A stretch of DNA of 64,000 nucleotides from Sphingobacterium detergens (GTDB lineage Bacteria > Bacteroidota > Bacteroidia > Sphingobacteriales > Sphingobacteriaceae). Of the stretch, positions 16,137 to 26,436 are shown piece after piece. The stretch lies in NCBI RefSeq assembly GCF_003610355.1, contig NZ_RAPY01000004.1, positions 372,001 to 436,000 of the forward strand, written 5' to 3'. The first letter of the stretch is position 1; every line of letters begins with the position of its first letter. The translations under genes and the position numbers were made by a program. The notes under the pieces are model-generated. The model made no database searches. It saw only the letters and a list, made by a program, of their open reading frames with translations, and was not told where the DNA came from.

Positions 16137-18992
16137 ATGAAATTCATTAAACCACTTGCATTAGCCTTTTTGCTTCCGGCTACATTTTACGGCGTAGAGG
16201 CAAAAATGCCAACTACTTTAACGGCACATGCCAGGGCTATTCTATCGCAGGATAGTTTGGCCTTAAACCAAAAGCTACCTTTCGACAATGAAGTTGTCAC
16301 TGGTAAATTGAAAAATGGATTTACATATTTTATCCGCAAAAATACTGAGCCTAAGGGGCGTGTTACCATGTATTTGGGTATGAAAGCGGGTTCAATCCTA
16401 GAAAACGAAAAACAGCTTGGGTTGGCGCACTTTTTAGAGCACATGAACTTTAATGGCTTGAAGCATTTTCCGAAAAATGAACTTGTCAATTACCTTCAGA
16501 AAGCTGGTGTACGATTTGGCTCGGATCTGAATGCCTACACAAGCTTTGATCAGACTGTCTATCAATTACCTATCCCATCTGATGATCCGGAATTGCTGAA
16601 AAATGGACTACAGGTCATGCGCGATTGGGCACAGGATGCTTTATTGGACGGTGAAGAAATTGACAAAGAACGTGGTGTTATTTTGGAAGAGAAACGTGGT
16701 GGAAGAGGTGTGCAGCAACGTCTGCAAGATCAGTATTTTCCTATGGTGCTTAATGGCTCCCTCTATTCAAAACGTCTACCTATTGGTACCGAAGAAATTT
16801 TAAAGAGTTTTCCGTATACTGAAATACGCAAATTTCATCAGGATTGGTATCGACCAGATCTACAAGCGCTCATTATTGTAGGTGATATTGATCCCAAAGC
16901 AATTGAGGAAAAAGTGAAAGTATTATTTTCGGATATGACAATGCCGAAAAAGGTGCTTCCACGCAAAGAGTACAAGGTCGATTTATTAAATAAAAATCAG
17001 TTTTTGACTATTTCGGATCCGGAATTGCCTTATACTGTCGCTCAGGTCTTAATCAAAAATGAGAAAGACAAGGTTGTCACTGTCGGAGACTACCGTAATG
17101 AATTACTCAAAAATATTTTCAATCAGATGATTGCTGGTCGTTTTTCTGAACTGATGCAGCAACCGAATCCACCTTTTATGCAAGCTGGTGGTAGTATTGG
17201 TGATTTTGTTGCTAATTTAAATACCTTCTCTTTATTGGTTGTACCTAAACCGGGTGAACTGGAGTCTGGATTTAAGGCCATGCTGACTGAATTTGAACGT
17301 ATTCAAAAATATGGTTTCACGCAGACCGAATTGGATCGTGCGCTTGCCGATATGAAGAAAGGAAATGAAATGGCATATATCGAGCGGGATAAGAAGAAAT
17401 CCGATAGCTATGTCAACCGTTATCTGAACTATTTCATCGACAATGAGCCGGCCTTGAGCAATGAAGCTTCTTATAGCTTAACGAAACAGTTGTTGCCTAC
17501 ATTGAAACTCGAAGAAGTGAATGGTCTGGTCAAAAAATATTATACCGATTTAAATCGTGATATATTAATTATGGGGCCAGAAAAGGAAAAGGCGAACCTG
17601 CCTACGGAACAAGCTGTTTTGGGATGGGTGAAGGCGGTCGAAGATAGTCCGGTTTCTGCTTATGAGGATAAGGTTTCCAATCTTCCCTTGCTTTCCAAAG
17701 AACCTATTAAAGGTACAATTGTGTCTTCAAAGGATATCGCAGCTGTCCAAGCTAAAGAATTGGTTTTGAGCAATGGCGTGAAGGTGATTTTAAAACCTAC
17801 AGACTTTAAAAATGACGAAATCCAGATTATGGCCTATAGCCCTGGAGGAACATCGTTGTATACTGATGCTGATTATTTCTCCGCTTCAAATGCCTCTTCA
17901 TTGGTCGATGCGAGCGGTGTCGGACAGATGAGCAATGTGGAGCTGACTAAGTATCTTGCCGGAAAAGATGTGTCGATTTCGCCATATATCTCAGAACGAT
18001 ATGAGGGACTTTCAGGTAGCACAGACAAAGAAGGCTTGAAAAATGCTTTTGAGCTGATTTATGGCTATTTTACAGAGCCTCGTTTGGATAGTGACGTTTT
18101 CCAAAGTACAATGACAAGGGCAAAAGGATCTTTGGAAAATAGATTGAGCGATCCAAATAATGTTTTTTCAGATAAAGTGAAGGCAGTGCTTTATGGGAAT
18201 AACGTTCGTCGACAAAATGCTACTGTCGAGACGCTTACAAAAATCGACCGTGATCGTGCACTGGCAATTTACAAAGAGCGATTTGCAGATGCTTCAGATT
18301 TTGTGTTCACCATTGTAGGTTCATTTGACGAAGCGCAAATTAAACCGTTTATTGAGACTTATCTTGCTTCCCTTCCTGCGGTCAAACGAGGAGAGACTTA
18401 CAAAGACTTAAATATTCTGGAACCGAATAAAGGGGAACGTGTGGTTGTTCATAAAGGTAAGGAAGAAAAAGCAAGTACCCAGTTGGCTTATTACGGAGAC
18501 TATAATTATAGTGAAAGTGAAAATGTCAATATGGAAGCTTTGGAAAGTGTATTGACAATCAAATTGCTTGAACGACTGCGTGAGAAAGAAGGTGGTGTTT
18601 ATGGTGTTGGTGCCCGTGCCAGCTTCGGCAAATTACCTAAAGCACGCTATGCCTTTTCAATTGGTTTTGGTTCAGCAGTGGATAAAGCGGATGCTTTGAT
18701 TGCTTCTGCTTTGGATGAAGTGAAAAAGATACAGAATCAAGGTGCGGATAAAGTAGATATTGAAAAATTTGTGGCTGAACAAAAAAGACAGAATGAATTG
18801 AGTTTACGTGAAAATGGCTACTGGCTGAATTACATTTCGAGTTCTTATCAAAATGATTTGGATATCAGTAGATATACACGTCGGATGGAGAATTTGAATA
18901 AGGTGACGCCAAAATCAATACAAGATGTAGCTGGAAAATATCTGAAGAAAGATCGGCTTTTCGAATTTATTTTAATGCCGGATTCTAAATAA
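16137..18992 (+). CDS. M16-family zinc peptidase (PqqL-like), exported
   Basis: A 951-residue two-lobed M16 peptidase with an N-terminal signal peptide (about residues 1-22). The inverted zinc motif HFLEH lies near residue 98 in AHFLEHMNFNG, and the downstream glutamate is in ERGVILEEKRGG near 180. The second M16 half (from about 540) begins ELVLSNGVKVILKPT and has no HxxEH, as usual for the non-catalytic lobe. These proteins degrade oligopeptides in the periplasm. It is a single gene closed by a strong terminator. Confidence 0.9.
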   Translation: MKFIKPLALAFLLPATFYGVEAKMPTTLTAHARAILSQDSLALNQKLPFDNEVVTGKLKNGFTYFIRKNTEPKGRVTMYLGMKAGSILENEKQLGLAHFLEHMNFNGLKHFPKNELVNYLQKAGVRFGSDLNAYTSFDQTVYQLPIPSDDPELLKNGLQVMRDWAQDALLDGEEIDKERGVILEEKRGGRGVQQRLQDQYFPMVLNGSLYSKRLPIGTEEILKSFPYTEIRKFHQDWYRPDLQALIIVGDIDPKAIEEKVKVLFSDMTMPKKVLPRKEYKVDLLNKNQFLTISDPELPYTVAQVLIKNEKDKVVTVGDYRNELLKNIFNQMIAGRFSELMQQPNPPFMQAGGSIGDFVANLNTFSLLVVPKPGELESGFKAMLTEFERIQKYGFTQTELDRALADMKKGNEMAYIERDKKKSDSYVNRYLNYFIDNEPALSNEASYSLTKQLLPTLKLEEVNGLVKKYYTDLNRDILIMGPEKEKANLPTEQAVLGWVKAVEDSPVSAYEDKVSNLPLLSKEPIKGTIVSSKDIAAVQAKELVLSNGVKVILKPTDFKNDEIQIMAYSPGGTSLYTDADYFSASNASSLVDASGVGQMSNVELTKYLAGKDVSISPYISERYEGLSGSTDKEGLKNAFELIYGYFTEPRLDSDVFQSTMTRAKGSLENRLSDPNNVFSDKVKAVLYGNNVRRQNATVETLTKIDRDRALAIYKERFADASDFVFTIVGSFDEAQIKPFIETYLASLPAVKRGETYKDLNILEPNKGERVVVHKGKEEKASTQLAYYGDYNYSESENVNMEALESVLTIKLLERLREKEGGVYGVGARASFGKLPKARYAFSIGFGSAVDKADALIASALDEVKKIQNQGADKVDIEKFVAEQKRQNELSLRENGYWLNYISSSYQNDLDISRYTRRMENLNKVTPKSIQDVAGKYLKKDRLFEFILMPDSK

Positions 18993-19024
18993 AGAATAAC
19001 ATTGGTCCAATATCAATGCAGGGT

Positions 19025-19062
19025 AAAGGCTGTTTGCGAAAAGCAAGCAGCCTTTATTGTAC
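19025..19062 (+). terminator. Rho-independent terminator of M16 gene
   Basis: AAAGGCTGTTTGC (19025-19037) pairs with GCAAGCAGCCTTT (19043-19055, one wobble) around a GAAAA loop. Confidence 0.8.
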
Positions 19063-19078
19063 AAAAAACTTTATTACA

Positions 19079-19109
19079 CAAAAAATCCCAATCATTTCTG
19101 ATTGGGATT
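19079..19109 (-). terminator. Terminator of rpoD
   Basis: AATCCCAATCA (19084-19094) pairs with TGATTGGGATT (19099-19109). On the minus strand it is followed by a T run, so it ends the leftward rpoD transcript. Confidence 0.8.
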
Positions 19110-19135
19110 ACCAAAAATTTCAATAAATATCTCTT

Positions 19136-19996
19136 TTAACCTAAATAAGATTTTAAGATTTTGCTTCTTGAAGTGTGTCTCAAACGTTGAAGAGCCTTGT
19201 CTTTAATTTGACGGACGCGTTCACGTGTCAAATTGAATTTCTCACCGATTTCTTCGAGCGACAGTTGGTGGTTGGAACCTAATCCAAAGAATAGAACGAT
19301 GATTTCACGTTCTCTTTCTGTTAAAGTTGCCAATGATCGCTTGATTTCTTCTGATAGAGATTCATCAATTAGAGAACTATCGGTGTCTGGGTCATGGTTT
19401 TCCAATACATCCAAGAGTGTGTTTTCTTCACCTTGAACGAAAGGTGCATCCATAGACACATGACGCCCAGAATTACTTAGGGTATCCGAAACCTTGTCAA
19501 CTGTGGTTTCAAGGATATCCGCCAATTCTTCTGGAGATGGTTCCCGCTCGTATTCTTGTTCTAGTTTTGAGAAAGCTTTACTGATTTTGCTTAGAGAACC
19601 TACTTGGTTCAATGGCAGACGTACGATACGTGATTGTTCAGCAATTGCTTGAAGAATAGATTGGCGAATCCACCAAACGGCATAAGAAATAAATTTAAAA
19701 CCCTTTGTTTCGTCAAAACGTTTAGCCGCTTTAATTAAGCCCAGGTTGCCTTCATTGATTAAATCACCTAAGGTCAATCCTTGATTTTGATATTGTTTTG
19801 CTACTGATACTACGAAACGAAGGTTGGTTTTAGTCAATTTTTCCAAGGCAACTTGGTCGCCTTCGCGGATGCGCTGTGCTAATTCTACTTCTTCTTCTGC
19901 TGTAATTAAGTCTACTTTACCAATTTCGTGTAAGTATTTGTCCAAAGACTGGGACTCACGATTGGTGATAGATTGTGTAATTTTGAGCTGTCTCAT
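19136..19996 (-). CDS. rpoD: Primary sigma factor RpoD (SigA), short Bacteroidota type
   Basis: A 286-residue housekeeping sigma-70 factor that directs RNA polymerase to the TTG / TAnnTTTG promoters seen in this window. Region 1.2 starts SLDKYLHEIGKVDLI, and region 2 contains LIQ-type segments FISYAVWWIRQSILQAIAEQ for -10 recognition. Region 3 follows, and region 4 has LSLEEIGEKFNLTRERVRQI for the upstream box. Region 1.1 and the long non-conserved insert are absent, which is normal in this phylum. A purine-rich GAGAGGAG precedes the start by about 14 bases. It is transcribed alone. Confidence 0.95.
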   Translation of the reverse strand: MRQLKITQSITNRESQSLDKYLHEIGKVDLITAEEEVELAQRIREGDQVALEKLTKTNLRFVVSVAKQYQNQGLTLGDLINEGNLGLIKAAKRFDETKGFKFISYAVWWIRQSILQAIAEQSRIVRLPLNQVGSLSKISKAFSKLEQEYEREPSPEELADILETTVDKVSDTLSNSGRHVSMDAPFVQGEENTLLDVLENHDPDTDSSLIDESLSEEIKRSLATLTEREREIIVLFFGLGSNHQLSLEEIGEKFNLTRERVRQIKDKALQRLRHTSRSKILKSYLG

Positions 19997-20383
19997 TAAT
20001 TTTTATTAATTCTCCTCTCTAAGAAATGTTTGCGAAAATACGAAAAATTTTTGAATTATTAATGGAAAATGGATTATCTAACCTCTCATCTATAATGAGT
20101 TATGATTTTGTAGATCTTCATTTTACACTATCAAAAACTATTCCATTTAAAATTGTTTTTCTTTCTCAATTGTGGCTGTAATATTCAACTGATTGATATT
20201 TAAAGCGCTAACAAATTTTATTTTTTTCTATTCTCAAGTAATTTATCTAATGATATCAGATATGTTACGTAAAACGTATTCTTTGAATTTATTTTAAAAT
20301 GATAATTTTATGATAAAACAAAAAGATATATGTTTTGTTTTACAAGAGACATTAAATAAATTTAAAGGAATAAAAATTATAAT
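19997..20383. other. Intergenic region between divergent rpoD and HTH gene
   Basis: A 387-base AT-rich gap. It contains the rpoD promoter side (a TATTTTCG box on the minus strand near 20035) and the leader of the small HTH gene. I see no ORF or stable RNA. Confidence 0.5.
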
Positions 20384-20605
20384 ATGCCAATCTTAATTCA
20401 TTTGGATAAAATAATGAAAGAGAAAAAAATGTCACTTAACCAATTGAGTGACAGTGTAGGGATTACACTTTCTAATCTTTCAATCATAAAAAATCAAAAG
20501 GCTAAGGCCCTGCGATTAGATACACTTGAAGCAATATGTAAAGCGCTAGACTGTCAGCCTGGTGATTTGTTGCAATATTATGATGGAGATGACGAGAAAA
20601 ACTAG
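20384..20605 (+). CDS. Small XRE-type helix-turn-helix regulator
   Basis: A 73-residue Cro/C1-type DNA-binding protein made almost only of the HTH domain: MSLNQLSDSVGITLSNLSII is the helix pair, and LDTLEAICKALDCQPGDLL the closing helices. It resembles the YozG-like regulators that often sit beside a DUF2975 membrane protein; none is next to it here. Its last codons overlap the end of the convergent fmt gene by 4 bases. The target is unknown. Confidence 0.82.
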   Translation: MPILIHLDKIMKEKKMSLNQLSDSVGITLSNLSIIKNQKAKALRLDTLEAICKALDCQPGDLLQYYDGDDEKN

Positions 20606-21519
20606 AATCTATAGCCTTTTAAAAAGTCTACCACATTCATTTTCTTCTTGCCTTCCAGTTGAAGTTCCGATACCATGATATAGCCATCTTGTGTCGCAAA
20701 CTTTAAATAGCTTTTTTGGTCTGTCTCTATTGTTCCCGGTGCAGCAGTAGTAGCTGTTTGCTCTTTTTCTGTTTTATATATTTTTAATACCTTATCATTG
20801 AGTACAGTAAATGCCGTTGGATATGGACTAAGTCCGCGTATAAAATTATAAACAACATCAGTAGATTGGTCCCAATTTATTTTACAATCTTCTTTAAAAA
20901 TTTTCGGCGCGTGTTTCAACGTTTCTGTTGGGAGGATATCATCTTGGCTTTTCGGCTGTAAATTTCCCTCTTTCAGCTGTTGTATCGTTTGAAGGAGTGT
21001 TCTGGCTCCCGCAACCATCAGGTTGTCGTGAAGATCTCCAGCGGTGTCAGTTTCATTTATTGTAACTTTTTCGGCTAAAAGTATATTTCCAGTATCAATC
21101 TCATGTTGCAATAAGAATGTAGTCACTCCGGATTCTTTCTCCCCATTCATAATGGCATGATTGATTGGAGCTGCACCGCGGTATTGTGGGAGCAAAGAGG
21201 CATGGACGTTAATGGTTCCATGTTTCGGCATATTCCAGACAACTTCAGGCAGCATACGGAATGCCACCACGACCTGAAGGTCGGCTTGATAGTTTTTGAG
21301 TTCGGCAAGAAAGGCCTCATCCCGAAGTTTGACTGGTTGAAGGACGGGGATATGGTGTTGGGTAGCGTATACTTTAACGGCTGATTCATGTATCTTTTGC
21401 CCACGGCCTGCCGGTTTGTCCGGTACTGTAACTACAGCAACGACTTGTTCGCCAGATTGAATGAGTGCATCAAGTGAAGCAACGGCAAAGTCAGGAGTGC
21501 CCATGAAAATAATACGCAT
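20602..21519 (-). CDS. fmt: Methionyl-tRNA formyltransferase
   Basis: A 305-residue enzyme that formylates initiator Met-tRNA with 10-formyltetrahydrofolate. The N-terminal FMGTPDFAVASLDAL is conserved, and the catalytic segment NVHASLLPQYRGAAPINHAI contains the Asn and His. A C-terminal OB-like domain ends in DFLKGYRF. No def gene is adjacent. It is divergent from the FtsX-type permease and converges with the small HTH gene with a 4-base overlap and no visible terminator between them. Confidence 0.93.
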   Translation of the reverse strand: MRIIFMGTPDFAVASLDALIQSGEQVVAVVTVPDKPAGRGQKIHESAVKVYATQHHIPVLQPVKLRDEAFLAELKNYQADLQVVVAFRMLPEVVWNMPKHGTINVHASLLPQYRGAAPINHAIMNGEKESGVTTFLLQHEIDTGNILLAEKVTINETDTAGDLHDNLMVAGARTLLQTIQQLKEGNLQPKSQDDILPTETLKHAPKIFKEDCKINWDQSTDVVYNFIRGLSPYPTAFTVLNDKVLKIYKTEKEQTATTAAPGTIETDQKSYLKFATQDGYIMVSELQLEGKKKMNVVDFLKGYRF

Positions 21520-21613
21520 AAGAGCTGTGTTTTTTGTAAAATCCTTAAAATCAATAAAATCGTTGGGATGATAGAAATCATCTGCGAAAACGCTAATAAT
21601 TTGCTATTAAAGT

Positions 21614-21642
21614 TTTGTAAATAACAAATTTTTATAACTTTG
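21614..21642 (+). promoter_or_regulatory. Promoter of FtsX-type permease gene
   Basis: TTTG (21614-21617), a 17-base spacer and TAACTTTG (21635-21642) fit the Bacteroidota promoter. It lies about 20 bases before the TTG start at 21669. Confidence 0.6.
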
Positions 21643-21668
21643 CGAAGTTACATAAATATATTGAAAGC

Positions 21669-22886
21669 TTGAATTTTCCTTATTTTTTAGCAAATCGAAT
21701 AGCATTTTCAGGTAAACGGACGTTCTCAAAATTGATCGTTCGGGTTACGATCGGTGCAATTGCGCTAGCCATTGCTGCCATTATCATATCTATTGCGGTT
21801 TTGCGGGGATTTAAGGGGGAGATCATCAGCAAGCAACGTGGTTTTTTTGCGGATGTATTGGTGCTACGTTATGATCTCAATAAATCGTATGAAAATTCAC
21901 CCATCTCTCTTACGCCTCAACTCCATAAGTCTATATTAGCAGACCCTGAAGTATATTCCATTAATCCATTTGCAACCAAAGCTGGGATTATCAATGTGAA
22001 CGACGAAGTGGAAGGCGTGGTTTTGAAAGGTATTGATTCGCTATACGATCAGCAGCCTATAAAAAAGATGCTGCTCGAAGGGAATACGATAGATTTTAAA
22101 TCCGAGAACACCGATAATCAGATCTTAATTTCTAAATATCTGGCAGATAGATTGTTGCTGAAAGTAGGTGACGATTTTATTATGTATTTTGTCCAGGAGC
22201 CCATCCGTAAGCGAAAGTTTGTCATCAAGGGAATATTTAATACCGGGTCGGAGGAGCTTGATAAAGTTTACGTAATCGGATCTTTGAATGTCATTAGGAA
22301 GCTGAGCAATCTTGATGATAATGAGGTCGGTGGCTATGAGATTCGAATCAAGGATTTCAGCCAACTCCAACAGACAACACAAAAAATAGAAGATATGCTG
22401 CCTATTGATATGCAGGCAATCAATATTAAAGACCAGGTGCCCGATATTTTCCAGTGGTTGGATTTATTGGATATGAACACCAAAATTATCTTTATCTTAA
22501 TGACGGTGGTAGCGATTATCAATATGATTTCAGCTTTATTGATCACCATCCTTGAGCGCACATCCATGATTGGTATATTAAAGGCTTTGGGTTACCATAA
22601 TGCCGGTATACGCCGTGTCTTTATGTATAGTGCCCTGTATCTCATAGGACTTGGTTTACTGATTGGAAATCTCATCGGGTTGGGCTTTTATTTTCTACAG
22701 GATTATACCCATTTTTTCAAACTGGATCAGCAGACCTACTATATTTCTTATGTTGCCGTAAAACTCTATTGGTCTGACGTTATTTTGGTCAATCTTGCGG
22801 TGGTATTTATTGGCATGGTTTCCTTGTTTATTCCTTCGATGTTAATCACCAAGATTAGTCCGATAAAAGCAATTTCTTTTAAGTAA
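21669..22886 (+). CDS. FtsX-like ABC permease (LolC/E-type)
   Basis: A 405-residue membrane protein with one N-terminal helix, a long periplasmic domain (about 50-260) and three C-terminal helices, the MacB/LolCE layout. The N-terminus YFLANRIAFSGKRTFSKLIV and the helix IGAIALAIAAIIISIAVLRG match LolC-like permeases, and TSMIGILKALGYHNAGIRRV is the conserved FtsX segment before the second helix. No ATPase is adjacent, so it must pair with one encoded elsewhere. It begins at TTG 21669 because no ATG gives the conserved N-terminus; the promoter position agrees. Confidence 0.82.
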   Translation: MNFPYFLANRIAFSGKRTFSKLIVRVTIGAIALAIAAIIISIAVLRGFKGEIISKQRGFFADVLVLRYDLNKSYENSPISLTPQLHKSILADPEVYSINPFATKAGIINVNDEVEGVVLKGIDSLYDQQPIKKMLLEGNTIDFKSENTDNQILISKYLADRLLLKVGDDFIMYFVQEPIRKRKFVIKGIFNTGSEELDKVYVIGSLNVIRKLSNLDDNEVGGYEIRIKDFSQLQQTTQKIEDMLPIDMQAINIKDQVPDIFQWLDLLDMNTKIIFILMTVVAIINMISALLITILERTSMIGILKALGYHNAGIRRVFMYSALYLIGLGLLIGNLIGLGFYFLQDYTHFFKLDQQTYYISYVAVKLYWSDVILVNLAVVFIGMVSLFIPSMLITKISPIKAISFK

Positions 22887-23001
22887 GCCCTTTTTTAGAC
22901 GTCGTTTTGTTGGAAAAATTGTATTTTTAAAGCTGTTAGCTATTTTACGGCTGGTAACGAAAAATAAGTTGACACATTTTACCGATAGCATACGAGCACA
23001 T

Positions 23002-25125
23002 ATGAATAAAACTTTCGAGCATATTTCCCACGCTTTCGAAGCGCCCTTACAGAATCCCGTACTTATTTTTTCACTGGTACTCTTTATTATCCTACTTTCA
23101 CCCATTATCCTCAGACCGATCAAGGTGCCGGGTATTATTGGTTTGATTATATCTGGTGTTATTATTGGACCCCATGGATTAAATTGGCTGGAAAAAAACT
23201 CTGCAATTAATCTGTTTTCCACGATAGGGCTTTTGTATATCATGTTTATTGCCGGTTTGGAATTGGATATGAATGAATTTAAAAAGACCAAGAACAAAAG
23301 TTTGCTGTTTGGTTTTTTTACATTTATTGTGCCTATAAGCATAGGTTATCCTGTTTGTCATTTGTTGTTGGGTTACGATGTACTGGCGAGTCTTTTGATC
23401 TCGAGTATGTTTGCGACGCACACCCTGGTATCTTATCCCATTGTGAATAGTTATGGTATTTCCAAGATGGAAGCTGTGGCAATTACGATTGGTGGTACGA
23501 TCCTGACCGATACGGCAGTACTGATTATATTGGCTGTTATTACCGGAGTTTCACAGGGTAATATTGGTAATGAATTTTGGGTTACACTTGGGATTTCCTT
23601 CGCCATATTCCTCTTTATCATGTTCGGTATTATCCCGCGGATCGCAAAATGGTTTTTTGAACGGTTGGGCAGCGAAAAGACATCAAACTATATTTTTGTA
23701 CTTTCCGTAGTGTTTTTTGCGGCATTCTTAGCGGAAATTGCGGGATTGGAACCTATTATCGGGGCCTTTGTGGCTGGTCTGGCCTTGAATAAATTGATTC
23801 CGCATTCTTCGGCTCTGATGAATCGAATTGAGTTTATCGGGAATGCCATTTTTATTCCTTTCTTCCTCATATCAGTCGGTATGATAGTGGATGTGAGTGT
23901 AATTTTAAAAGGACCTCAGGCATTAATTATAGCAGGTACCTTGACCGTCGTTGCAATCGTGGGGAAATATGCCGCTGCTTGGCTGACACAGAAAACATTT
24001 AAATATAGCCGTGGGCAGCGCAACTTGATTTTTGGCTTGAGCAGCGCCCATGCTGCAGCGACTTTGGCTGTTATTATGGTTGGTTATAAAAATGGGATCA
24101 TTGATGAAAATGTCTTGAATGGTACGATTTTGTTGATCTTGGTAACTTGTATTGTTGCCACTATTGTGACAGGGAATGCTTCCCGGAAAGTGGTTATGGA
24201 TGGGGAGCAAGATGAAGAACATACTGATGTGGTGAAGGAGAAAGACGAAAATATATTGATCTCTATTGCGAATATGGACAATATGGAACCTATCCTTGAC
24301 TTTTCCACTTACATCAAGAGTAAAAAATGCACTCAGCCTGTGAATATTGTATCCGTAGTAAAAGATAATGAACAGGCACAGCTGAATATGAGCAAAGCGC
24401 GCAAAAATTTGGACAATATGGTGCGTTATGCTTCTGGTTCGGAGACCAATGTTAATATCAGTGCAACGATAGATTTAAATATTGCAAGCGGTGTAGCTCG
24501 GTCAGCGAAAGAAGTTTCCGCAAATTGTATTGTGCTTGGTTGGCCAAGCGCAGCAAATTTTATGGATAAATTTGTTGGCGAAAAGACAGAAAGTATCCTC
24601 AACAGAACGTCGGCAAATGTGATGCTCTGCCATTTTAGAAAACCCTTTATTTCCAATAAAGCTATCGTTGTATTTGCACCACCAATGTGTGAGGCAGAGT
24701 TTGGTTTCGAGTATTGGTTGGAGAAGGTTATTAAACTTGCACAGGAACTATCTGTTCCAATCTCTTTTGTTGTGGATACGCGCTCTACATCTGCAATTGA
24801 GGCGCACTTGGTCGAAATAAAGAACTCCGTACCGGTTACTTTTAAACACTACGATGACTGGGATAATTTACAGGGATTAAAAGCGTTTAAGGACGAAGAG
24901 TCCATGTTCATTTTTGTGTCTGCACGAAATGGAGAGGTTTCATATCGCGATTCGTTGGATGGTGTGGCAAAAAAATTAGATCGGATCTATGCAAACGAAA
25001 ACCTTGTTTTGGTGTTTCCTAGTAGGGTAGAGAATGCACACATCGACGAATACGAGGATGTTGAGGCTGCTCCGATATTCCGAAAGATTAGTAAAGAGAT
25101 TGGAAATATGTTTAATAAAGGATAG
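23002..25125 (+). CDS. Cation:proton antiporter (CPA2, KefB/NhaS3-like) with Usp-like tail
   Basis: A 707-residue protein. Residues about 25-400 form a CPA2 antiporter with some 12 helices; GVIIGPHGLNWL and ATHTLVSYPIV are typical, and ELAGLEPIIGAF-like IAGLEPIIGAFVAGLALN carries the ion-site region. The last 280 residues are soluble and read as two universal-stress-like domains (SGVARSAKEVSANCIVLGWP). It likely exchanges K+ or Na+ for H+ at the inner membrane. I prefer ATG 23002; an in-frame TTG at 22969 would add 11 residues. icd starts 25 bases after its stop and may be co-transcribed. Confidence 0.85.
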   Translation: MNKTFEHISHAFEAPLQNPVLIFSLVLFIILLSPIILRPIKVPGIIGLIISGVIIGPHGLNWLEKNSAINLFSTIGLLYIMFIAGLELDMNEFKKTKNKSLLFGFFTFIVPISIGYPVCHLLLGYDVLASLLISSMFATHTLVSYPIVNSYGISKMEAVAITIGGTILTDTAVLIILAVITGVSQGNIGNEFWVTLGISFAIFLFIMFGIIPRIAKWFFERLGSEKTSNYIFVLSVVFFAAFLAEIAGLEPIIGAFVAGLALNKLIPHSSALMNRIEFIGNAIFIPFFLISVGMIVDVSVILKGPQALIIAGTLTVVAIVGKYAAAWLTQKTFKYSRGQRNLIFGLSSAHAAATLAVIMVGYKNGIIDENVLNGTILLILVTCIVATIVTGNASRKVVMDGEQDEEHTDVVKEKDENILISIANMDNMEPILDFSTYIKSKKCTQPVNIVSVVKDNEQAQLNMSKARKNLDNMVRYASGSETNVNISATIDLNIASGVARSAKEVSANCIVLGWPSAANFMDKFVGEKTESILNRTSANVMLCHFRKPFISNKAIVVFAPPMCEAEFGFEYWLEKVIKLAQELSVPISFVVDTRSTSAIEAHLVEIKNSVPVTFKHYDDWDNLQGLKAFKDEESMFIFVSARNGEVSYRDSLDGVAKKLDRIYANENLVLVFPSRVENAHIDEYEDVEAAPIFRKISKEIGNMFNKG

Positions 25126-25150
25126 TTGCTATCCGCAAAAAACGCTGATT

Positions 25151-26413
25151 ATGTCAAATAAGATTACAATGTCCAACGATGGAACATTACAGGTTCCAGA
25201 TTTCCCAACGATTCCTTTTATCATAGGTGATGGTATAGGTCCTGACCTATGGCATGCCGCCGTGCGTGTTTTTGATAAAGCCGTGGAGAAGGCTTATAAC
25301 GGACAACGAAAAGTCAGTTGGAAGGAAGTTTTGGCAGGGGAGAAAGCATTTGATGAAACCGGAGAGTGGTTGCCCAAAGCGACATTGGATCTATTGCGCG
25401 AATACCTGGTTGGTATAAAAGGGCCTTTGACCACACCTGTAGGTGGTGGCATACGCTCCTTGAATGTTGCCTTACGGAAGGATCTGGATCTCTATGTCTG
25501 CCAGCGACCGACGAAGTGGTTCCAAGGTGTGCCATCTCCGGTCAGACATCCAGAATATGTGGATATGGTCATATTTCGGGAGAATACCGAAGATATCTAT
25601 GCCGGAATAGAGTTTCAGGCGGGAAGTGCAGAAGCCAATAAACTACAGGATTTTTTACATGACGAACTTGATATTGACTATAACTTTTCGAGTACCACAG
25701 GGGTAGGGGTCAAGCTGGTTTCTGAAGAAGGATCCAAACGCTTGGTTCGAGCAGCGATTGAACATGCTATCCATTATACATTACCCTCGGTGACTATAGT
25801 GCACAAGGGTAATATTATGAAATATACAGAAGGAGCCTTTAAAATCTGGGGTTTTGAGGTTGCAGAAACAGAATTTGCAGATAAGACCTATACTTGGGGG
25901 CAATGGGAACGTACCAAAGCAGCGCAAGGCGAGGCCGCGGCCAATCAGGAACAAAAAGAAGCCTTGGCTTCAGGTAAAATATTGATTAAGGATATTATCG
26001 CAGACAACTTCCTGCAACAAATCTTGCTTAATCCGCGCGACTTTTCTGTGGTGGCAACCTTAAATCTAAACGGGGATTATATTTCGGATGCTTTGGCAGC
26101 CATGGTTGGCGGGATAGGAATTGCACCGGGAGCGAATATTAACTTTAAAACCGGTCACGCTGTTTTTGAAGCGACCCATGGTACAGCACCTCGGTTTGCG
26201 AATACCAATACCATGAATCCTTCATCCGTAATCCTGAGCGGTGTGATGATGTTTGAATACCTGGGCTGGACAGAAGTAGCGGCGGCAATTGTGCGTGCAT
26301 TGGGGGAAACCATTATTGCGAAAACGGTCACTGTTGATTTTTACAATCTGATGGATGATGCGACCTTAGTGAAAACCAGTGAGTTTGCCGATCGGATCAT
26401 CGAAAAATTATAA
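25151..26413 (+). CDS. icd: NADP-dependent isocitrate dehydrogenase
   Basis: A 420-residue TCA-cycle enzyme converting isocitrate to 2-oxoglutarate with NADP. IPFIIGDGIGPDLW opens the fold, and GGGIRSLNVALRKDLDLY binds isocitrate. FRENTEDIYAGIEF is the signature, and EATHGTAPRFANTNTMNPSS holds the cofactor region. The ATG at 25151 is chosen because the frame upstream (from 25034) overlaps the antiporter and is not conserved. A terminator follows closely. This is the prokaryotic homodimeric type. Confidence 0.93.
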   Translation: MSNKITMSNDGTLQVPDFPTIPFIIGDGIGPDLWHAAVRVFDKAVEKAYNGQRKVSWKEVLAGEKAFDETGEWLPKATLDLLREYLVGIKGPLTTPVGGGIRSLNVALRKDLDLYVCQRPTKWFQGVPSPVRHPEYVDMVIFRENTEDIYAGIEFQAGSAEANKLQDFLHDELDIDYNFSSTTGVGVKLVSEEGSKRLVRAAIEHAIHYTLPSVTIVHKGNIMKYTEGAFKIWGFEVAETEFADKTYTWGQWERTKAAQGEAAANQEQKEALASGKILIKDIIADNFLQQILLNPRDFSVVATLNLNGDYISDALAAMVGGIGIAPGANINFKTGHAVFEATHGTAPRFANTNTMNPSSVILSGVMMFEYLGWTEVAAAIVRALGETIIAKTVTVDFYNLMDDATLVKTSEFADRIIEKL

Positions 26414-26436
26414 GGATTTTCTTTTTTAAGATATTA

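Noticed and set aside
25034..25150. Upstream extension of icd.
   Set aside because: It overlaps the antiporter gene in another frame, and the conserved Icd N-terminus begins after ATG 25151.
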